Notes: generated by a model from the sequence alone, not told the origin. DNA of 64,000 nt from Litorilinea aerophila (GCF_006569185.2 NZ_VIGC02000025.1:37433-101432), one strand, 5' to 3'; shown: positions 26,025-35,608, counted from the stretch's first letter. Numbers and translations: made by a program.

Positions 26025-26054
26025 AGGATACCCAATAAATTGAAGTTTGTCAAT
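26025..26054 (-). promoter_or_regulatory. arsR promoter and autoregulatory site
   Basis: Minus strand: TTGACA (26053-26048), 17 bases, TATCCT (26030-26025). The inverted repeat ATTGA-6-TCAAT (26039-26054) covers the -35 and part of the spacer, fitting autorepression. Confidence 0.6.
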
Positions 26055-26159
26055 ATCTCGATCTTGTGACTTCGCCGCTCGCCACGGGCTGTCCGGGTTC
26101 CCCATTCCCGGTGCCCTGTGCTAGAATGGCCCCAGATTGAGCCGGCGGAAAGGTCCAGG

Positions 26160-27383
26160 ATGAATCCCATCACAGTTTCGGCGTTGACCACCCATATCGT
26201 GGCCCTGTTTGAGCGGGACGAGCTGTTGCGAGATGTCCAGGTCACCGGGGAGGTGAGCAACTGGAAACGGGCAAACAGCGGCCACATCTACTTCAGCCTG
26301 AAGGACCAGGGCGCCAGCATCGCCGCGGTCATGTGGCGGGGCAACGCCATGGCCCACAGCTGGCTCCCCCGGGAAGGGGATCAGATCATCGCCCACGGCT
26401 ATGTGGGGGTCTACCCGGACCGGGGCGTCTACCAGCTCTACGTGAACCGCATCCGCCCGGCCGGCCGCGGCCAGCTCTATGCCCGCTTCGAGGCTGTGAA
26501 GCGCCAGCTGGAGGCCGAGGGGCTCTTCGCCCAGGAGCGCAAGCGTCCTATCCCGCCCTGGCCCTGCCGGCTGGGCGTGGTGACCAGCCCGGACGCCGCC
26601 GCGCTCCGGGACATTCTGCGGGTGCTGGCGGCCCGCTGGCCCCTGGTGGATGTGGTGGTCTTTCCCACCCTCGTGCAGGGGGGGGAAGCGCCGGCCCAGA
26701 TCGAGGCTGCCCTGGCCACGGCCAACCGCTATCACCTGGAGGTGGAGGCCATCGACACCCTCATCCTGGCCCGGGGCGGCGGCAGCATCGAGGATCTCTG
26801 GGCCTTCAACGAGCCCCAGGTGGCCTACGCCATCGCCCACAGCCACCTGCCCGTGGTCACGGGCATCGGCCACGAGACGGACTTCACCATCGCGGACTTT
26901 GTGGCCGACCTGCGGATGCCCACCCCCTCGGCCGCGGCCGCCGCCGTGGTGCCGGACCGTCAGGAGGTGTGGGCCACCCTGGTCAACCGGCGCCGCCACC
27001 TGGATCAGCTGGTCAACCGGGCGTTGGCCCGCTGGCGGGACCAGACCGACCAGGCCAGGCTGCGTCTGCTGCGCCTGCACCCGAGCCGGCAGTTGGACCG
27101 GCAGCGGCAGGCTCTGGACGAGCGGGAGCGCCGGCTGCACAACGCCATCTGGAACCGCTTGCGCCAGCTGGCCGAGCGCAACCACGCGGCCTACCAGCGC
27201 CTGGAAGCCCTGAGCCCCCGGCGGGTCCTGCAGCGAGGGTATAGCATCGTTCACCGCCAGGACGGTCAGGTGGTCGTCGATCCGGCCATGGTGCCGGTGG
27301 GGGAGCTTCTTACGGTGCTGGCCGCCCGGGGCGCCTATCAGGTGCAGCGGGTGGAGAACGCCCCCGAGGCTCCCAACCGTTGA
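26160..27383 (+). CDS. xseA: Exodeoxyribonuclease VII large subunit
   Basis: Catalytic subunit of ExoVII, which degrades single-stranded DNA in repair. About 407 aa. The N-terminal OB fold contains [20 protein letters not shown]. The catalytic domain shows the conserved [28 protein letters not shown] and [18 protein letters not shown] segments (here [24 protein letters not shown], in pieces). A coiled-coil C-terminal region follows. The ATG at 26160 follows AAGG. It is divergent from arsR; the small subunit xseB is not next to it. Confidence 0.96.
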   Translation: MNPITVSALTTHIVALFERDELLRDVQVTGEVSNWKRANSGHIYFSLKDQGASIAAVMWRGNAMAHSWLPREGDQIIAHGYVGVYPDRGVYQLYVNRIRPAGRGQLYARFEAVKRQLEAEGLFAQERKRPIPPWPCRLGVVTSPDAAALRDILRVLAARWPLVDVVVFPTLVQGGEAPAQIEAALATANRYHLEVEAIDTLILARGGGSIEDLWAFNEPQVAYAIAHSHLPVVTGIGHETDFTIADFVADLRMPTPSAAAAAVVPDRQEVWATLVNRRRHLDQLVNRALARWRDQTDQARLRLLRLHPSRQLDRQRQALDERERRLHNAIWNRLRQLAERNHAAYQRLEALSPRRVLQRGYSIVHRQDGQVVVDPAMVPVGELLTVLAARGAYQVQRVENAPEAPNR

Positions 27384-27426
27384 AGTGACCTGCGTTGAGG
27401 TGACCTGCCCTTTGCGAGGAGATCGC

Positions 27427-27939
27427 TCAATTCTGGCGTGCGTAGAGGGTGTACAGGGCCTGCCGGGCCTGTTGATAGTCTGGGGCCAGTTCCAGGGCCT
27501 GGCGGTAATGGTCCATGGCTGCCTCCCAGAGGCCCTGCTTCTCGCAGATCTGGCCCAGATGGTAGTGGGTGTAATGGCGGGCTTCGAAGCGCCGGGCCTG
27601 GAGGGCCTTCTGGAACCAGGGGATGGCCTCTTCCCAGCGCTCTTGGGCCATGAGGTAGGTGCCCATGTCGTGGTAGGGGTTGCCGAAGTCGGGGTCCAGG
27701 GCGATGGCCCGCTGACATTCGGCCATGGCTGCTTCGTAGAGGTAGAGGTTGGCGTAGATGGAGCCCAGGAAGGTGTAGGCCTCTGCCGTGGGGAAATAGG
27801 CAATGGAACGGCGATAGGCCGCCATGGCACCGGCCCAATCTCCCTGGGTTTGCAGGCGATAGGCCTGGTTGAAGGTTTCCCTGGCCTGCTGCCAGGCGCG
27901 ACGTCGATCGTCGGGCAGTTTGTCCGGTGGCTGCAACAT
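27427..27939 (-). CDS. Tetratricopeptide-repeat protein
   Basis: 170-aa protein composed almost wholly of TPR helices. Repeats are recognisable at [25 protein letters not shown], at [23 protein letters not shown], at [13 protein letters not shown] and at [18 protein letters not shown] (each given only in part). No signal peptide. It probably acts as a protein-interaction scaffold. It is convergent with xseA (43 bases between stops) and divergent from the SH3 lipoprotein, with 55 bases between start codons. Confidence 0.85.
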   Translation of the reverse strand: MLQPPDKLPDDRRRAWQQARETFNQAYRLQTQGDWAGAMAAYRRSIAYFPTAEAYTFLGSIYANLYLYEAAMAECQRAIALDPDFGNPYHDMGTYLMAQERWEEAIPWFQKALQARRFEARHYTHYHLGQICEKQGLWEAAMDHYRQALELAPDYQQARQALYTLYARQN

Positions 27940-27994
27940 GGAGCGTACTATGCCACACTCCCCAGAGGGGTGTCAAAGCTTTGAGGAGTCAAGG

Positions 27995-29047
27995 ATGGCT
28001 TGGACGAGGATTTTGGGGCGCCGTGTACACCGGCGCAGCGGTTGGATGGTTGTCGTGTTGGGGGCTGCCCTGCTGTTGAGCGGCTGTGGCTTCCTCTTCG
28101 GTGGTGCCGGGCCCGAGCCCACCCCGACCCCTCGGCGGGAGCTGGTTCCCACCTTTACCCCCACGCCGGCAGATGCCGCTCCCGCCCAGGAGCCAGCGGC
28201 GCCGGCTGTGGCCCAACAGGAAGCGCCGCCCACGCCGGTCCCCACGGCGACACCCCGGCCGGACGAGCCCACGCCCGAGCCGCCGCCGGCGGTTCCTACC
28301 GACACGCCCACCCCCACGCCTGCCCCTGCGCTCCCCAAATTGACCGTGCTCATCGAGGCGGCCAACGTGCGCAACGGGCCGGGTACCAGCTACGGCCTGG
28401 TGGGCGCGGTGACCCGGGATCAGCAGTTTGACATCGTGGCCCGCAACCCAGAGGGGACCTGGTGGCAATTCTGCTGTGTCAACGGCCAGCAGGGCTGGAT
28501 CTTCGGCGATCTGGTTCAGGTGGAGAACGGGGACAACGTCCCCGTGGCGGAGAACATCCCGACGCCGCCGCCTGTCGTCGCGGCTCCACCGCCGCCCACG
28601 GATACGCCGGCCCCGGCTGCCGCACCGCCACCTGCGGCCGATCCGTGTGCCAACATCGGTGGGGATGGCTGCAAATTCAAGGTGCGGGAGGGACCCAAGT
28701 TCGGCAACAATGGGGGCATGGAGTTGAAGCTCCAGCTCTTCTTCATCCACAGCGGCATCGATGGCGGCCAGCCCCAGGGCAGCTACTTTGTGGTCCTGAT
28801 CAAGGATGGCGTGAAGTTGCCCATCGGCGACCATGTGCGCAGCATCGCCCTGAACAAGAGCGACGGTCCCCTGGGCCCCTACAACTACGAGTACAAGCTG
28901 GGGCTGGACCAGCTCCCCGGCAACACGGTGGCCGGCAACTACGTCATGTACGTGTTGGACGGTAACGGCGAGCGGGACAGCCAGGATTTTGCCTTCTCTG
29001 TGCCGGAGGGCCAGGGGGAGATCTGGCTGGTGTGGGACCAGGGGTAG
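27995..29047 (+). CDS. Lipoprotein with bacterial SH3 domain
   Basis: About 350 aa. A signal peptide ends in lipobox LLLSGCG, followed by a long Pro/Thr-rich linker (TPTP and PTPEPPP repeats), typical of surface lipoproteins in this phylum. The SH3b domain includes [19 protein letters not shown] and [10 protein letters not shown]. After a second Pro-rich linker, the C-terminal domain ([19 protein letters not shown]..., ending [10 protein letters not shown]) is a beta-rich unknown. It probably binds cell-wall or surface polymer. GAGGAG precedes the ATG. Confidence 0.82.
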   Translation: MAWTRILGRRVHRRSGWMVVVLGAALLLSGCGFLFGGAGPEPTPTPRRELVPTFTPTPADAAPAQEPAAPAVAQQEAPPTPVPTATPRPDEPTPEPPPAVPTDTPTPTPAPALPKLTVLIEAANVRNGPGTSYGLVGAVTRDQQFDIVARNPEGTWWQFCCVNGQQGWIFGDLVQVENGDNVPVAENIPTPPPVVAAPPPPTDTPAPAAAPPPAADPCANIGGDGCKFKVREGPKFGNNGGMELKLQLFFIHSGIDGGQPQGSYFVVLIKDGVKLPIGDHVRSIALNKSDGPLGPYNYEYKLGLDQLPGNTVAGNYVMYVLDGNGERDSQDFAFSVPEGQGEIWLVWDQG

Positions 29048-29120
29048 GTTCCACCGGTCATGTAGCGTATCCATGCCACGGCCAGGGGCGAAAGTCTCGG
29101 AGCGAAAGGAGCGGCCGGCC

Positions 29121-30041
29121 ATGTCCCACCTGATCACCACCCTGGGGCCCAAGAGCGAAGCGGAGCTGGGCATGATCCTGCCCCATGAGCACATCTTCGT
29201 GGACCTGGGACCCATCGAGGAGGCCAACTACCGCCGGGCTCGACCGGAGGAGGTGATCCCGGTCATGGCGCCGGAGATCGAGAAGATCAAGGCCCTGGGC
29301 GTCACCGCGCTGGTGGAGTGTACGCCCGAGGGGGTTGGCCGTCGGGCTGACATCGACCTGGCCGTTTCGGAGGCGACTAATTTCCCGGTGGTGGTGCCCA
29401 CGGGCATTTACCGGGAGCCCTGGGTACCGCCCTGGGCCCAGGCGGCCACCGAAGATGAGCTCTACGAGTGGATGTTGCAGGAACTCACGGAGCAAATCGG
29501 GGATACCGGCGTGCAGGCCGCCTGGATCAAGATCAGCGCCGGCGACGACGGCATCACCCCCTGTGAAGCCAAGATCCTGCGGGCTGCTGCCCGGGCCGGC
29601 GCAGCCACGGGCGCGGTCATCGGCTCCCACACCATCCGGGGGCGGGTGGTGTGGGAGCAGTTGGATATCCTGGAAGAAGCTGGCTACACCCCCGAGCGCT
29701 TCATCTGGATCCATACCCAGGCGGAGCCGGACTTTTCCCGCCACCTGGCCGTGGCTCGCCGGGGCGCCTGGATCGAATATGACGCCATTGGCAGCGAACG
29801 GTACAGCGACGAGTATTTCATCCACCACATCCGACAGGTGCTGGAGGCCGGTCTGGGGGATCATCTCCTCTTGAGCCACGACCGGGGCTGGTATGACCCC
29901 TCCAAACCTGGCGGCGGCACCCCGAAGCCCTACACCTATCTCAGCCAGGTCCTGTTGCCCAAACTGGAGGCGGCCGGTCTGGATTCGGCCACCCTGCGCC
30001 AGTTAACCCACACCAACCCCTTCCGGGCCTTCGCCCGCTGA
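29121..30041 (+). CDS. Phosphotriesterase-family metal-dependent hydrolase
   Basis: TIM-barrel amidohydrolase superfamily member related to PTE and PTE-like lactonases, about 306 aa. Binuclear metal ligands are visible in order: HEH (residues 22-24), the carbamylated lysine K137 (WIKIS), H170 (GSHT), H198 (WIHTQ) and D254 (SHDRG). Substrate unknown; lactones are the commonest natural substrates of this family. It starts 73 bases after the SH3 lipoprotein stop with AAAGGAG upstream, and may share its transcript. Confidence 0.92.
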   Translation: MSHLITTLGPKSEAELGMILPHEHIFVDLGPIEEANYRRARPEEVIPVMAPEIEKIKALGVTALVECTPEGVGRRADIDLAVSEATNFPVVVPTGIYREPWVPPWAQAATEDELYEWMLQELTEQIGDTGVQAAWIKISAGDDGITPCEAKILRAAARAGAATGAVIGSHTIRGRVVWEQLDILEEAGYTPERFIWIHTQAEPDFSRHLAVARRGAWIEYDAIGSERYSDEYFIHHIRQVLEAGLGDHLLLSHDRGWYDPSKPGGGTPKPYTYLSQVLLPKLEAAGLDSATLRQLTHTNPFRAFAR

Positions 30042-30126
30042 CTCCCTCCTCTCCCCACAATCTAGGTCCGGCCGCCCGGCCCGACAGGAGGGCATCCGTT
30101 GCCTTTCCTGTCCCCGACGGGCATGG

Positions 30127-30376
30127 GTGCCCCGTCGTAGGCGCAGCCCGCAGCTGCGTAGCCGTCGCCGCTCCTTCACCTGCCCGGATCTGGTGCCATC
30201 GTGCGGTTAGAAACCGCACCTACGGTAAGGCCCGCCATCCGCGCGGATTGAGTGCCCCGTCGTAGGCGCAGCTCGCAGCTGCGCAGCCATCGCCGCTCCT
30301 TCACCTGCCCGGATCTGGTGCCATCGTGCGGTTAGAAACCGCACCTACGACCAAGGCCGCCATCTGCGCGGATGGG
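30127..30376. repeat. 125-bp tandem duplication carrying family 2 composite hairpins
   Basis: Two units (30127-30251 and 30252-30376), each containing CGTAGGCGCAGC..GCAGCTGCG, a middle CTTCACCTGCCCGGATCTGG, and GTGCGGTTAGAAACCGCACC ending CTACG. The 90-bp core is shared with 7681-7769. A further hairpin (GGCGGG/CCCGCC) is at 30391-30411. The gap 30042-30546 shows no gene. Confidence 0.85.
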
Positions 30377-30546
30377 GTTCAATAGGAACGGAGGGCGGGT
30401 CTCCGGCCCGCCAAGGAGGCCGGATCTGGGGATACCGACGCCCGTGATCTAACCCCAGATTGTTCGTGTAGACCAAAGTGGCCGTAACCATACGGACCTG
30501 GCAGCCGTCATGGAAAATGTAGGGCTTACAATCTGTTCAAATTGTG

Positions 30547-30575
30547 TTGACAATCCGCATCGACTACCCTATAAT
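30547..30575 (+). promoter_or_regulatory. Perfect consensus sigma70 promoter of the sensor/ATPase module
   Basis: TTGACA (30547-30552), exactly 17 bases, TATAAT (30570-30575). The ATG at 30606 is 30 bases after the -10. Both hexamers match the consensus at all six positions. Confidence 0.85.
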
Positions 30576-30605
30576 ATGTCAACATCAAAAAGATGAACGG
30601 GATTT

Positions 30606-33600
30606 ATGACCGGTAACAGTCAATATAAATTGAAGAACGGGGAGAGGCAGACGGCCCAGCTCCTGATGAACCGCAAGCAACTTCCACACCATCGCCGAAA
30701 ATCCGGCAGGCATCCTCTGAAACGGCTTCCCCAAGTTCGATGGGGCCCGGTGATCTTCCTGTCCTTGATGGTCTTGCTCGGCAGCATCCAGCGCCACGAG
30801 CTGCCCATCTATGCCCAGGGCTCCCCCGATCCACGCTGGACGCGCTTCACCCAACAGTCCGACCGGCTGGCTTCCAACAACGTCTGGTCCATTCTGGTGG
30901 ATGAAGGGGCCCTATGGTTCGGCACCGACAACGGCGTCAGCCGCTTCGACGGCACCTGGACCACCTACCCCAGCCTGGGTGAGAATGCCCAGACCAATGC
31001 CGAGGGACTTCCGGACCTGGGGCACTTTACCCCCAATGGTCTGACCCTGGCGCTGGCCCGGGATCCGGAGAATGGTCATGTCTGGGCGGGGACGGACACG
31101 GGCAGCGTGGCCCGCTGGGACGGGGATACATGGCACCTGGTGGCCCAGTTCCGTTCACCCGTCCATGTGTTGGTTGCTTTCGGCGGACGCCTCTGGGTGG
31201 GGACCGATCAGGGGCTCTACAGCGTGGCGAATGGGAATGAGGCCACGCCAGCGACCGCCCTGGGCGAGCAGCCCATCTACGCCGCTTTGGCCGCGGACGA
31301 CGTCCTCTGGCTGGGCGCCCTGGATGGCCTGTGGCAATACCGGCAGGGGGAGTGGCGGCAGATTGCCAGCGACCAGCCCTACTTTTCCGCCGGTGTCTAT
31401 GCCCTCTGGATCGATAACCTGGGGCGCATCTACGCCGGGACCCCCTTCGGCCTGGTCTGGGGCTGGTCCTTCGGATCCAACTGGCACCTGGTGGAGACCC
31501 TGGACGAGCTGAGCAAGCCGGCTCTGGTCCAGGCTCTGGCCGGTGACTTTCAGGGGGATGTGTGGGCCGCCACCGACGGGGCCGGCGCAGTGGTCTATGA
31601 CCCCCGGCAGGATACCACCCGGGCCTATGGCATCACCGGCGATCCCAACCTGACCACCCGTTTTGTCCGGGATGTGGCCGTGGACCAGGATGGCTCTGTC
31701 TGGTTTGCCACGCCGGCTGGCGTCTTCCGCTATCAGAAGCAGATGTGGTTCAACGACGAGCAGGGCAGTTCCCTGGACGATCCGCTGAACTACATCAACG
31801 ACCTGCTGGTAGCCCGGGACGGCACCCTTTGGATTGCCACCGGCGGGGCGGGGGTGCGCCACAAAGTAGGCGTCACCAGTCGGGACCGGGTCTTCGGCCC
31901 GGAGGATGGCGTCCCCAGCAGCGTCCTCACCCTGGCCGAGGATAGCCAGGGGGGCATCTGGATCGGGACCTTCGAAGGGGTGCGCCGTTTTGATGGGGAA
32001 GCCTGGCAGGAGCCCATCGCAGCCGAGGCGTTGCCCGCCCCGGTGATCGCCTCCCTCCTGAACGAAGGCGACAGCATGTGGATCGGCACCGTCGCCGGCC
32101 TGGTCCACTACGACGTGGTGACCGGGGAATATACCCCAGTATCGGAGCTGGCCGGCCACAGCATCGAGGCCATGGCCCTGGATTCCATGGGGCGCCTCTG
32201 GCTGGGCACCCGCGGGGATGGCATCTTCCTGCGTCAATCGAATGGCAGTTGGCGCCAGTTCCTGTATGACCCCAACGACCCGGACAGCCTGCCCGGGAAT
32301 TTCATCGAAGGCAGCGGCCTGGCCCCGGACCCCAAGGTGGACGGCGGCATGTGGGCCATCGTTTCCCAACAGGGGCTCGTCCACTGGGATGGCCAGCGCT
32401 GGAGCCTGGCCGATCCCAGCAACCAGTTGCCCAGCAACCTCCTCTGGACCGTCTACACCGATCCCGTGGATGGTTCCCTGTGGATCGGCAGTGAGGCCGG
32501 AGTTTCCCACTTTGACGGCCTGACCTGGGGGACCTTCAACACCCAGGACGGCCTGCTCAGCCCCATCATCTACGCCATCGTGCGCACCGAAGAGGGCGGC
32601 TATTGGATGGGTGGGCGGACGGGCCTCTCCTACTACCGGCCCGATCACACCCCCCCGTGGATCCGCATTGGCCTTTTGACCGGCAATTATCAGCGGGCAG
32701 CCAACGGCGAGCTCCAGATCACCCTGGGTGACGATCTCATCGTCAACTTTACCGCTGGCGATCTCCAGACCCCGGTGGAAAAGCTGAAGATCCTCTACCG
32801 GGAGACAGGCCCCCAGCATTTTTACGACTGGCGGGAGATCGCCGGAGATTTCCTGCAGGTCAACTTCCAGGAGACGGGGGAGCACCTTCTGGAGTTCTGG
32901 GCCCGGGACCAATCCTTCAACTACTCGGCCATCGCCACCCAGCGTATCACCGTGATCCCACCTCCCCAGCGGGTGAATGTCCCCCTCCTGGGGCCGGTGG
33001 AGCGGGAAATCTTCCAAACCCTGCTGATTTTGGGGGCTGTGGCCCTCTTGGGCGCCGGCTATGTGAGCCTGGAGATCATCCAGAATCGGCGGCGTAGCGC
33101 TGAAGCGGTGAGCCGGGGCTACAACCCCTACATCAGCGGCGAGCCCGTGCGCCGGGACGACATGTTCTTCGGCCGGCGGGAGCTGGTCCAGCGCATCGTG
33201 GATACCCTGCACAACAACAGCATCATGATCCACGGGGAGCGGCGCATCGGCAAGACGACCCTCCTCTACTACCTGGTCAACGTGTTGCGGGATGTGGACG
33301 ATCCCGAATATTGGTTCGTGCCCATCTACATCGACCTGGAGGGGACGCCCCAGGAGGAGTTCTTCCACCTGTTGATGGAGGAGATCGCCCACGGGATAGC
33401 CGCCCTGCCGGAGGCGGAGGAGGAGCTGATGCCCACCCTGAACGCCCTCCGCTATCTGACCACGCCCGCGTCCGCTTACACCGACCGGGATTTCAACCGG
33501 GATCTGCGGGAGGTGATAGAGCTGTTACAGGGCTATGCCCAGCGACACCATCCGGGCAAACAGCTGCGCCTCATCCTGCTGATGGATGAAATGGACGTGA

Positions 33601-34103
33601 TGAGCCGCTACGATCACCTGATCCAGCAGCAGCTACGCCGCATCTTCATGCGGGAGTTCGCGGCCACCGTCGGCGCCGTGGTGGCCGGCATCCAGATCAG
33701 CAAGGAGTGGGAACGGGTGGAGAGTCCCTGGTACAACCTCTTCAACGAAATTGCGCTGGAGCCCTTCAGCCGGGAGCAGGCCATCGAGCTGTTGGTGGAG
33801 CCGGTGCGCGGCTACTACACCTATGACCCGGCCGCGATTGAGTTCATCCTGGACAAAAGCGAAGGTCGGCCCTTCCGGATCCAGCAATATGGTCTGGAGG
33901 CCGTGAACCACATGCTGGCCGCGGGCCGCCGGCGCATCCGGCTGGAGGATGCCGAAGCAGCCCACGAGCATATCCAAAACAACACCAGCCCGCTGCCCCA
34001 GCCCCCCGGCAGCGGCCCGGAGACGGCCACGCCCCCGGATACGGGCGCCCAGCCAAACGGCGTGCAGGGGACAGAGGCTCAATCCGACCATGCCAGGAGC
34101 TGA
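30606..34103 (+). CDS. Membrane sensor: two-component-type beta-propeller, Y_Y_Y-like domain, TM, AAA ATPase
   Basis: 1165 aa. A basic N-terminus and a hydrophobic anchor (~48-60) precede a large beta-propeller (~80-690) whose repeats (NNVWSILVDEGALWFGT, VWAGTDTGSVARWDG, LWIATGGAGV) are those of hybrid histidine kinase sensors. A Y_Y_Y-like Ig domain follows (~690-790), then a TM helix (~803-825). In place of a kinase there is an AAA/STAND-like ATPase: NPYISGEPV, FFGRRELV, Walker A GERRIGKTT near 880 and Walker B LILLMDEMDV near 989. The tail is Pro-rich and disordered. The likely topology is an external sensor with an internal NTPase. The ligand is unknown. Next gene: a soluble paralogous ATPase. 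Confidence 0.85.
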   Translation: MTGNSQYKLKNGERQTAQLLMNRKQLPHHRRKSGRHPLKRLPQVRWGPVIFLSLMVLLGSIQRHELPIYAQGSPDPRWTRFTQQSDRLASNNVWSILVDEGALWFGTDNGVSRFDGTWTTYPSLGENAQTNAEGLPDLGHFTPNGLTLALARDPENGHVWAGTDTGSVARWDGDTWHLVAQFRSPVHVLVAFGGRLWVGTDQGLYSVANGNEATPATALGEQPIYAALAADDVLWLGALDGLWQYRQGEWRQIASDQPYFSAGVYALWIDNLGRIYAGTPFGLVWGWSFGSNWHLVETLDELSKPALVQALAGDFQGDVWAATDGAGAVVYDPRQDTTRAYGITGDPNLTTRFVRDVAVDQDGSVWFATPAGVFRYQKQMWFNDEQGSSLDDPLNYINDLLVARDGTLWIATGGAGVRHKVGVTSRDRVFGPEDGVPSSVLTLAEDSQGGIWIGTFEGVRRFDGEAWQEPIAAEALPAPVIASLLNEGDSMWIGTVAGLVHYDVVTGEYTPVSELAGHSIEAMALDSMGRLWLGTRGDGIFLRQSNGSWRQFLYDPNDPDSLPGNFIEGSGLAPDPKVDGGMWAIVSQQGLVHWDGQRWSLADPSNQLPSNLLWTVYTDPVDGSLWIGSEAGVSHFDGLTWGTFNTQDGLLSPIIYAIVRTEEGGYWMGGRTGLSYYRPDHTPPWIRIGLLTGNYQRAANGELQITLGDDLIVNFTAGDLQTPVEKLKILYRETGPQHFYDWREIAGDFLQVNFQETGEHLLEFWARDQSFNYSAIATQRITVIPPPQRVNVPLLGPVEREIFQTLLILGAVALLGAGYVSLEIIQNRRRSAEAVSRGYNPYISGEPVRRDDMFFGRRELVQRIVDTLHNNSIMIHGERRIGKTTLLYYLVNVLRDVDDPEYWFVPIYIDLEGTPQEEFFHLLMEEIAHGIAALPEAEEELMPTLNALRYLTTPASAYTDRDFNRDLREVIELLQGYAQRHHPGKQLRLILLMDEMDVMSRYDHLIQQQLRRIFMREFAATVGAVVAGIQISKEWERVESPWYNLFNEIALEPFSREQAIELLVEPVRGYYTYDPAAIEFILDKSEGRPFRIQQYGLEAVNHMLAAGRRRIRLEDAEAAHEHIQNNTSPLPQPPGSGPETATPPDTGAQPNGVQGTEAQSDHARS

Positions 34104-34141
34104 TCCAATCCTCCAATCCCAGGCTGGAAAGAGCATTGATC

Positions 34142-35446
34142 ATGCGTAATCCATACATTGTGGGCCGTTGGGTGCGTGGCTCCAATCACTATGGACGACA
34201 ACGCCTCATCCAGTATCTGTTGGAAAGCCACGATACGGCCACCTGGATGGTGGGCACCCGGCGCATGGGCAAGACATCGGTCCTGCGTCAGCTGGAGTTG
34301 CTCACCGACCGGCCCGAGAGCGAACTGGTGCCCCTTTTCTGGGATCTCCAGGGCTGTGGGAGCATGGAGGATCTCTCCTACGAGCTCAGCTTCGCCCTGG
34401 AAGATGTGGCCGAGCGCTTCGCGGCCCACCAGATCGATGTGGAAACCCTCGCCGGTCAGGACGCTGTCACCATCCTGCGGCGCCTGGCCCGGCAGCTCAA
34501 CCAGCAGGGCAAGCGTCTCTTCCTGCTGGTGGACGAAGCCGAAGTGTTGCTGGAGATCACCGACCGGGAGCCCCAGGGGTTGGCCCGTCTGCGCAAGGCC
34601 TTCATGGAGGGTCGCCAGCGCACCATCATCACCTCCACCAAGCTGCTGGCCCGGCTCAACGACCTCAGCGCCGGCTGGACCACCAGCCCCTTCCTGTTCG
34701 GCTTCAGCCTGGTGAACCTCTGGAAGTTGGACGTCAACGCCTCGGTGGCCCTCATCCGGCAGACCCAGTCACCGGAGCCGGTTCAGGTGGACGACCAGAC
34801 GGTGGAAGACATCCTCACCCACACCAACCGCCATCCCTACCTGATCCAGTACCTCTGCCAGCGGCTCTTCCAGGTATCCGAGGCAGGCCAGGGCTATCTC
34901 CGCCCCGTGGAGGACGAGGACCTGATGGCAGACCACATCCTCTCCGGCTTCTTCCAGATCGATTTCCGCTACCTGACCACCATCGAGCGTCGGCTGTTGC
35001 TGGCCGTCGCCCAGATGACCGTGGCCCGGGAGACCGATATCCTGGCTGCCCTCAGCGATGAGGCACCGGCTCGGATCAAGATGTTCCTCTACGGGCTGGA
35101 TAAGTTGGGCTATCTGCGGCAGGTCTACGGCCAGTGGGCCCTGGGCAACGAGTTCCTGGCCCGCTGGGTGCGGGATCATCTGGAGGAGCTTCGCCACCAG
35201 CTTGACTCTAACATCGACGAAGCGGCCCACGAGCGCCTGCTCACCATCGGCCATCAGACCGAGCTTGCCTACCTGCAAGGGGAAGTGGTCCGTCTGCAGC
35301 AGGAATTGGCCGCCCTGCGCAGCCGGCAGACCCCTCACCTGGACCGGGCCGAGGCCCGATACCTGGCCCAGGAGATCGCCCGGGTCGCGGCCGACCTGGA
35401 AGATGCCCGCAGCGAACTGGCCCGCATTCGGCTGGATCGGGGATAG
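34142..35446 (+). CDS. Soluble AAA-type ATPase with coiled-coil tail, paralogue of the upstream ATPase domain
   Basis: About 434 aa, no signal or TM. The N-terminus MRNPYIVGRWV and YGRQRLIQYLL align with NPYISGEPV and FGRRELVQRIV of the upstream protein. Walker A is GTRRMGKTS (~38-46) and Walker B is LFLLVDEAEVLLE. A winged-helix-like region follows (ETDILAALSDEA...LDKLGYLRQVYGQWALGN), then a C-terminal coiled coil (~370-434, VVRLQQELAALRSRQ). It lies 38 bases downstream of the sensor, so it is almost certainly the same transcript. It might receive the signal from the sensor; the mechanism is unknown. Confidence 0.85.
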   Translation: MRNPYIVGRWVRGSNHYGRQRLIQYLLESHDTATWMVGTRRMGKTSVLRQLELLTDRPESELVPLFWDLQGCGSMEDLSYELSFALEDVAERFAAHQIDVETLAGQDAVTILRRLARQLNQQGKRLFLLVDEAEVLLEITDREPQGLARLRKAFMEGRQRTIITSTKLLARLNDLSAGWTTSPFLFGFSLVNLWKLDVNASVALIRQTQSPEPVQVDDQTVEDILTHTNRHPYLIQYLCQRLFQVSEAGQGYLRPVEDEDLMADHILSGFFQIDFRYLTTIERRLLLAVAQMTVARETDILAALSDEAPARIKMFLYGLDKLGYLRQVYGQWALGNEFLARWVRDHLEELRHQLDSNIDEAAHERLLTIGHQTELAYLQGEVVRLQQELAALRSRQTPHLDRAEARYLAQEIARVAADLEDARSELARIRLDRG

Positions 35447-35469
35447 TTGTTATCTCGGCAATTTTAGTT

Positions 35470-35500
35470 AAGCCCTTGCCCTTCTTGTTTGGGCTTTGTT
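35470..35500 (+). terminator. Weak terminator-like hairpin after the ATPase gene
   Basis: AAGCCC (35470-35475) and GGGCTT (35491-35496) with a 15-base loop, followed by TGTTTC. The stem is short and the tail weak. Confidence 0.35.
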
Positions 35501-35512
35501 TCGGCCTTCACG

Positions 35513-35608
35513 TATAATTTGAAAGGTGCCTTCTCGCCAATTCCTGTCGAGGGGCGCAGCGGCCCTACCGGTTCAGGGCCCGAAATCGAATGCGGATGCA
35601 GCCATTGT
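35513..35608 (+). ncRNA. Structured leader upstream of the DegT aminotransferase gene (candidate regulatory RNA)
   Basis: A TATAAT at 35513-35518 would start a transcript near 35525. The following segment can form a stem GGCCC/GGGCC (around 35561 and 35576) inside a GC-rich fold before the terminator hairpin at 35609. No known riboswitch class was recognised. Read together with the terminator, it could be the sensing half of an attenuator. Confidence 0.35.

Noticed and set aside
30127..30376. Possible CRISPR array
   Set aside because: Only two units of 125 bp, nearly identical throughout with no variable spacers, and no cas genes nearby.
30606..35446. Avs/STAND-type antiphage defence system
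   Set aside because: The sensor half is a secreted propeller with a TM helix, as in signalling kinases, and no nuclease or other effector is present. Defence is possible but unsupported.
35525..35608. SAH riboswitch in the DegT leader
   Set aside because: A partial resemblance (GAGG.GCGC..GC) fails at the conserved CAGGCUCGG-like and CAACGGCGCU-like segments.
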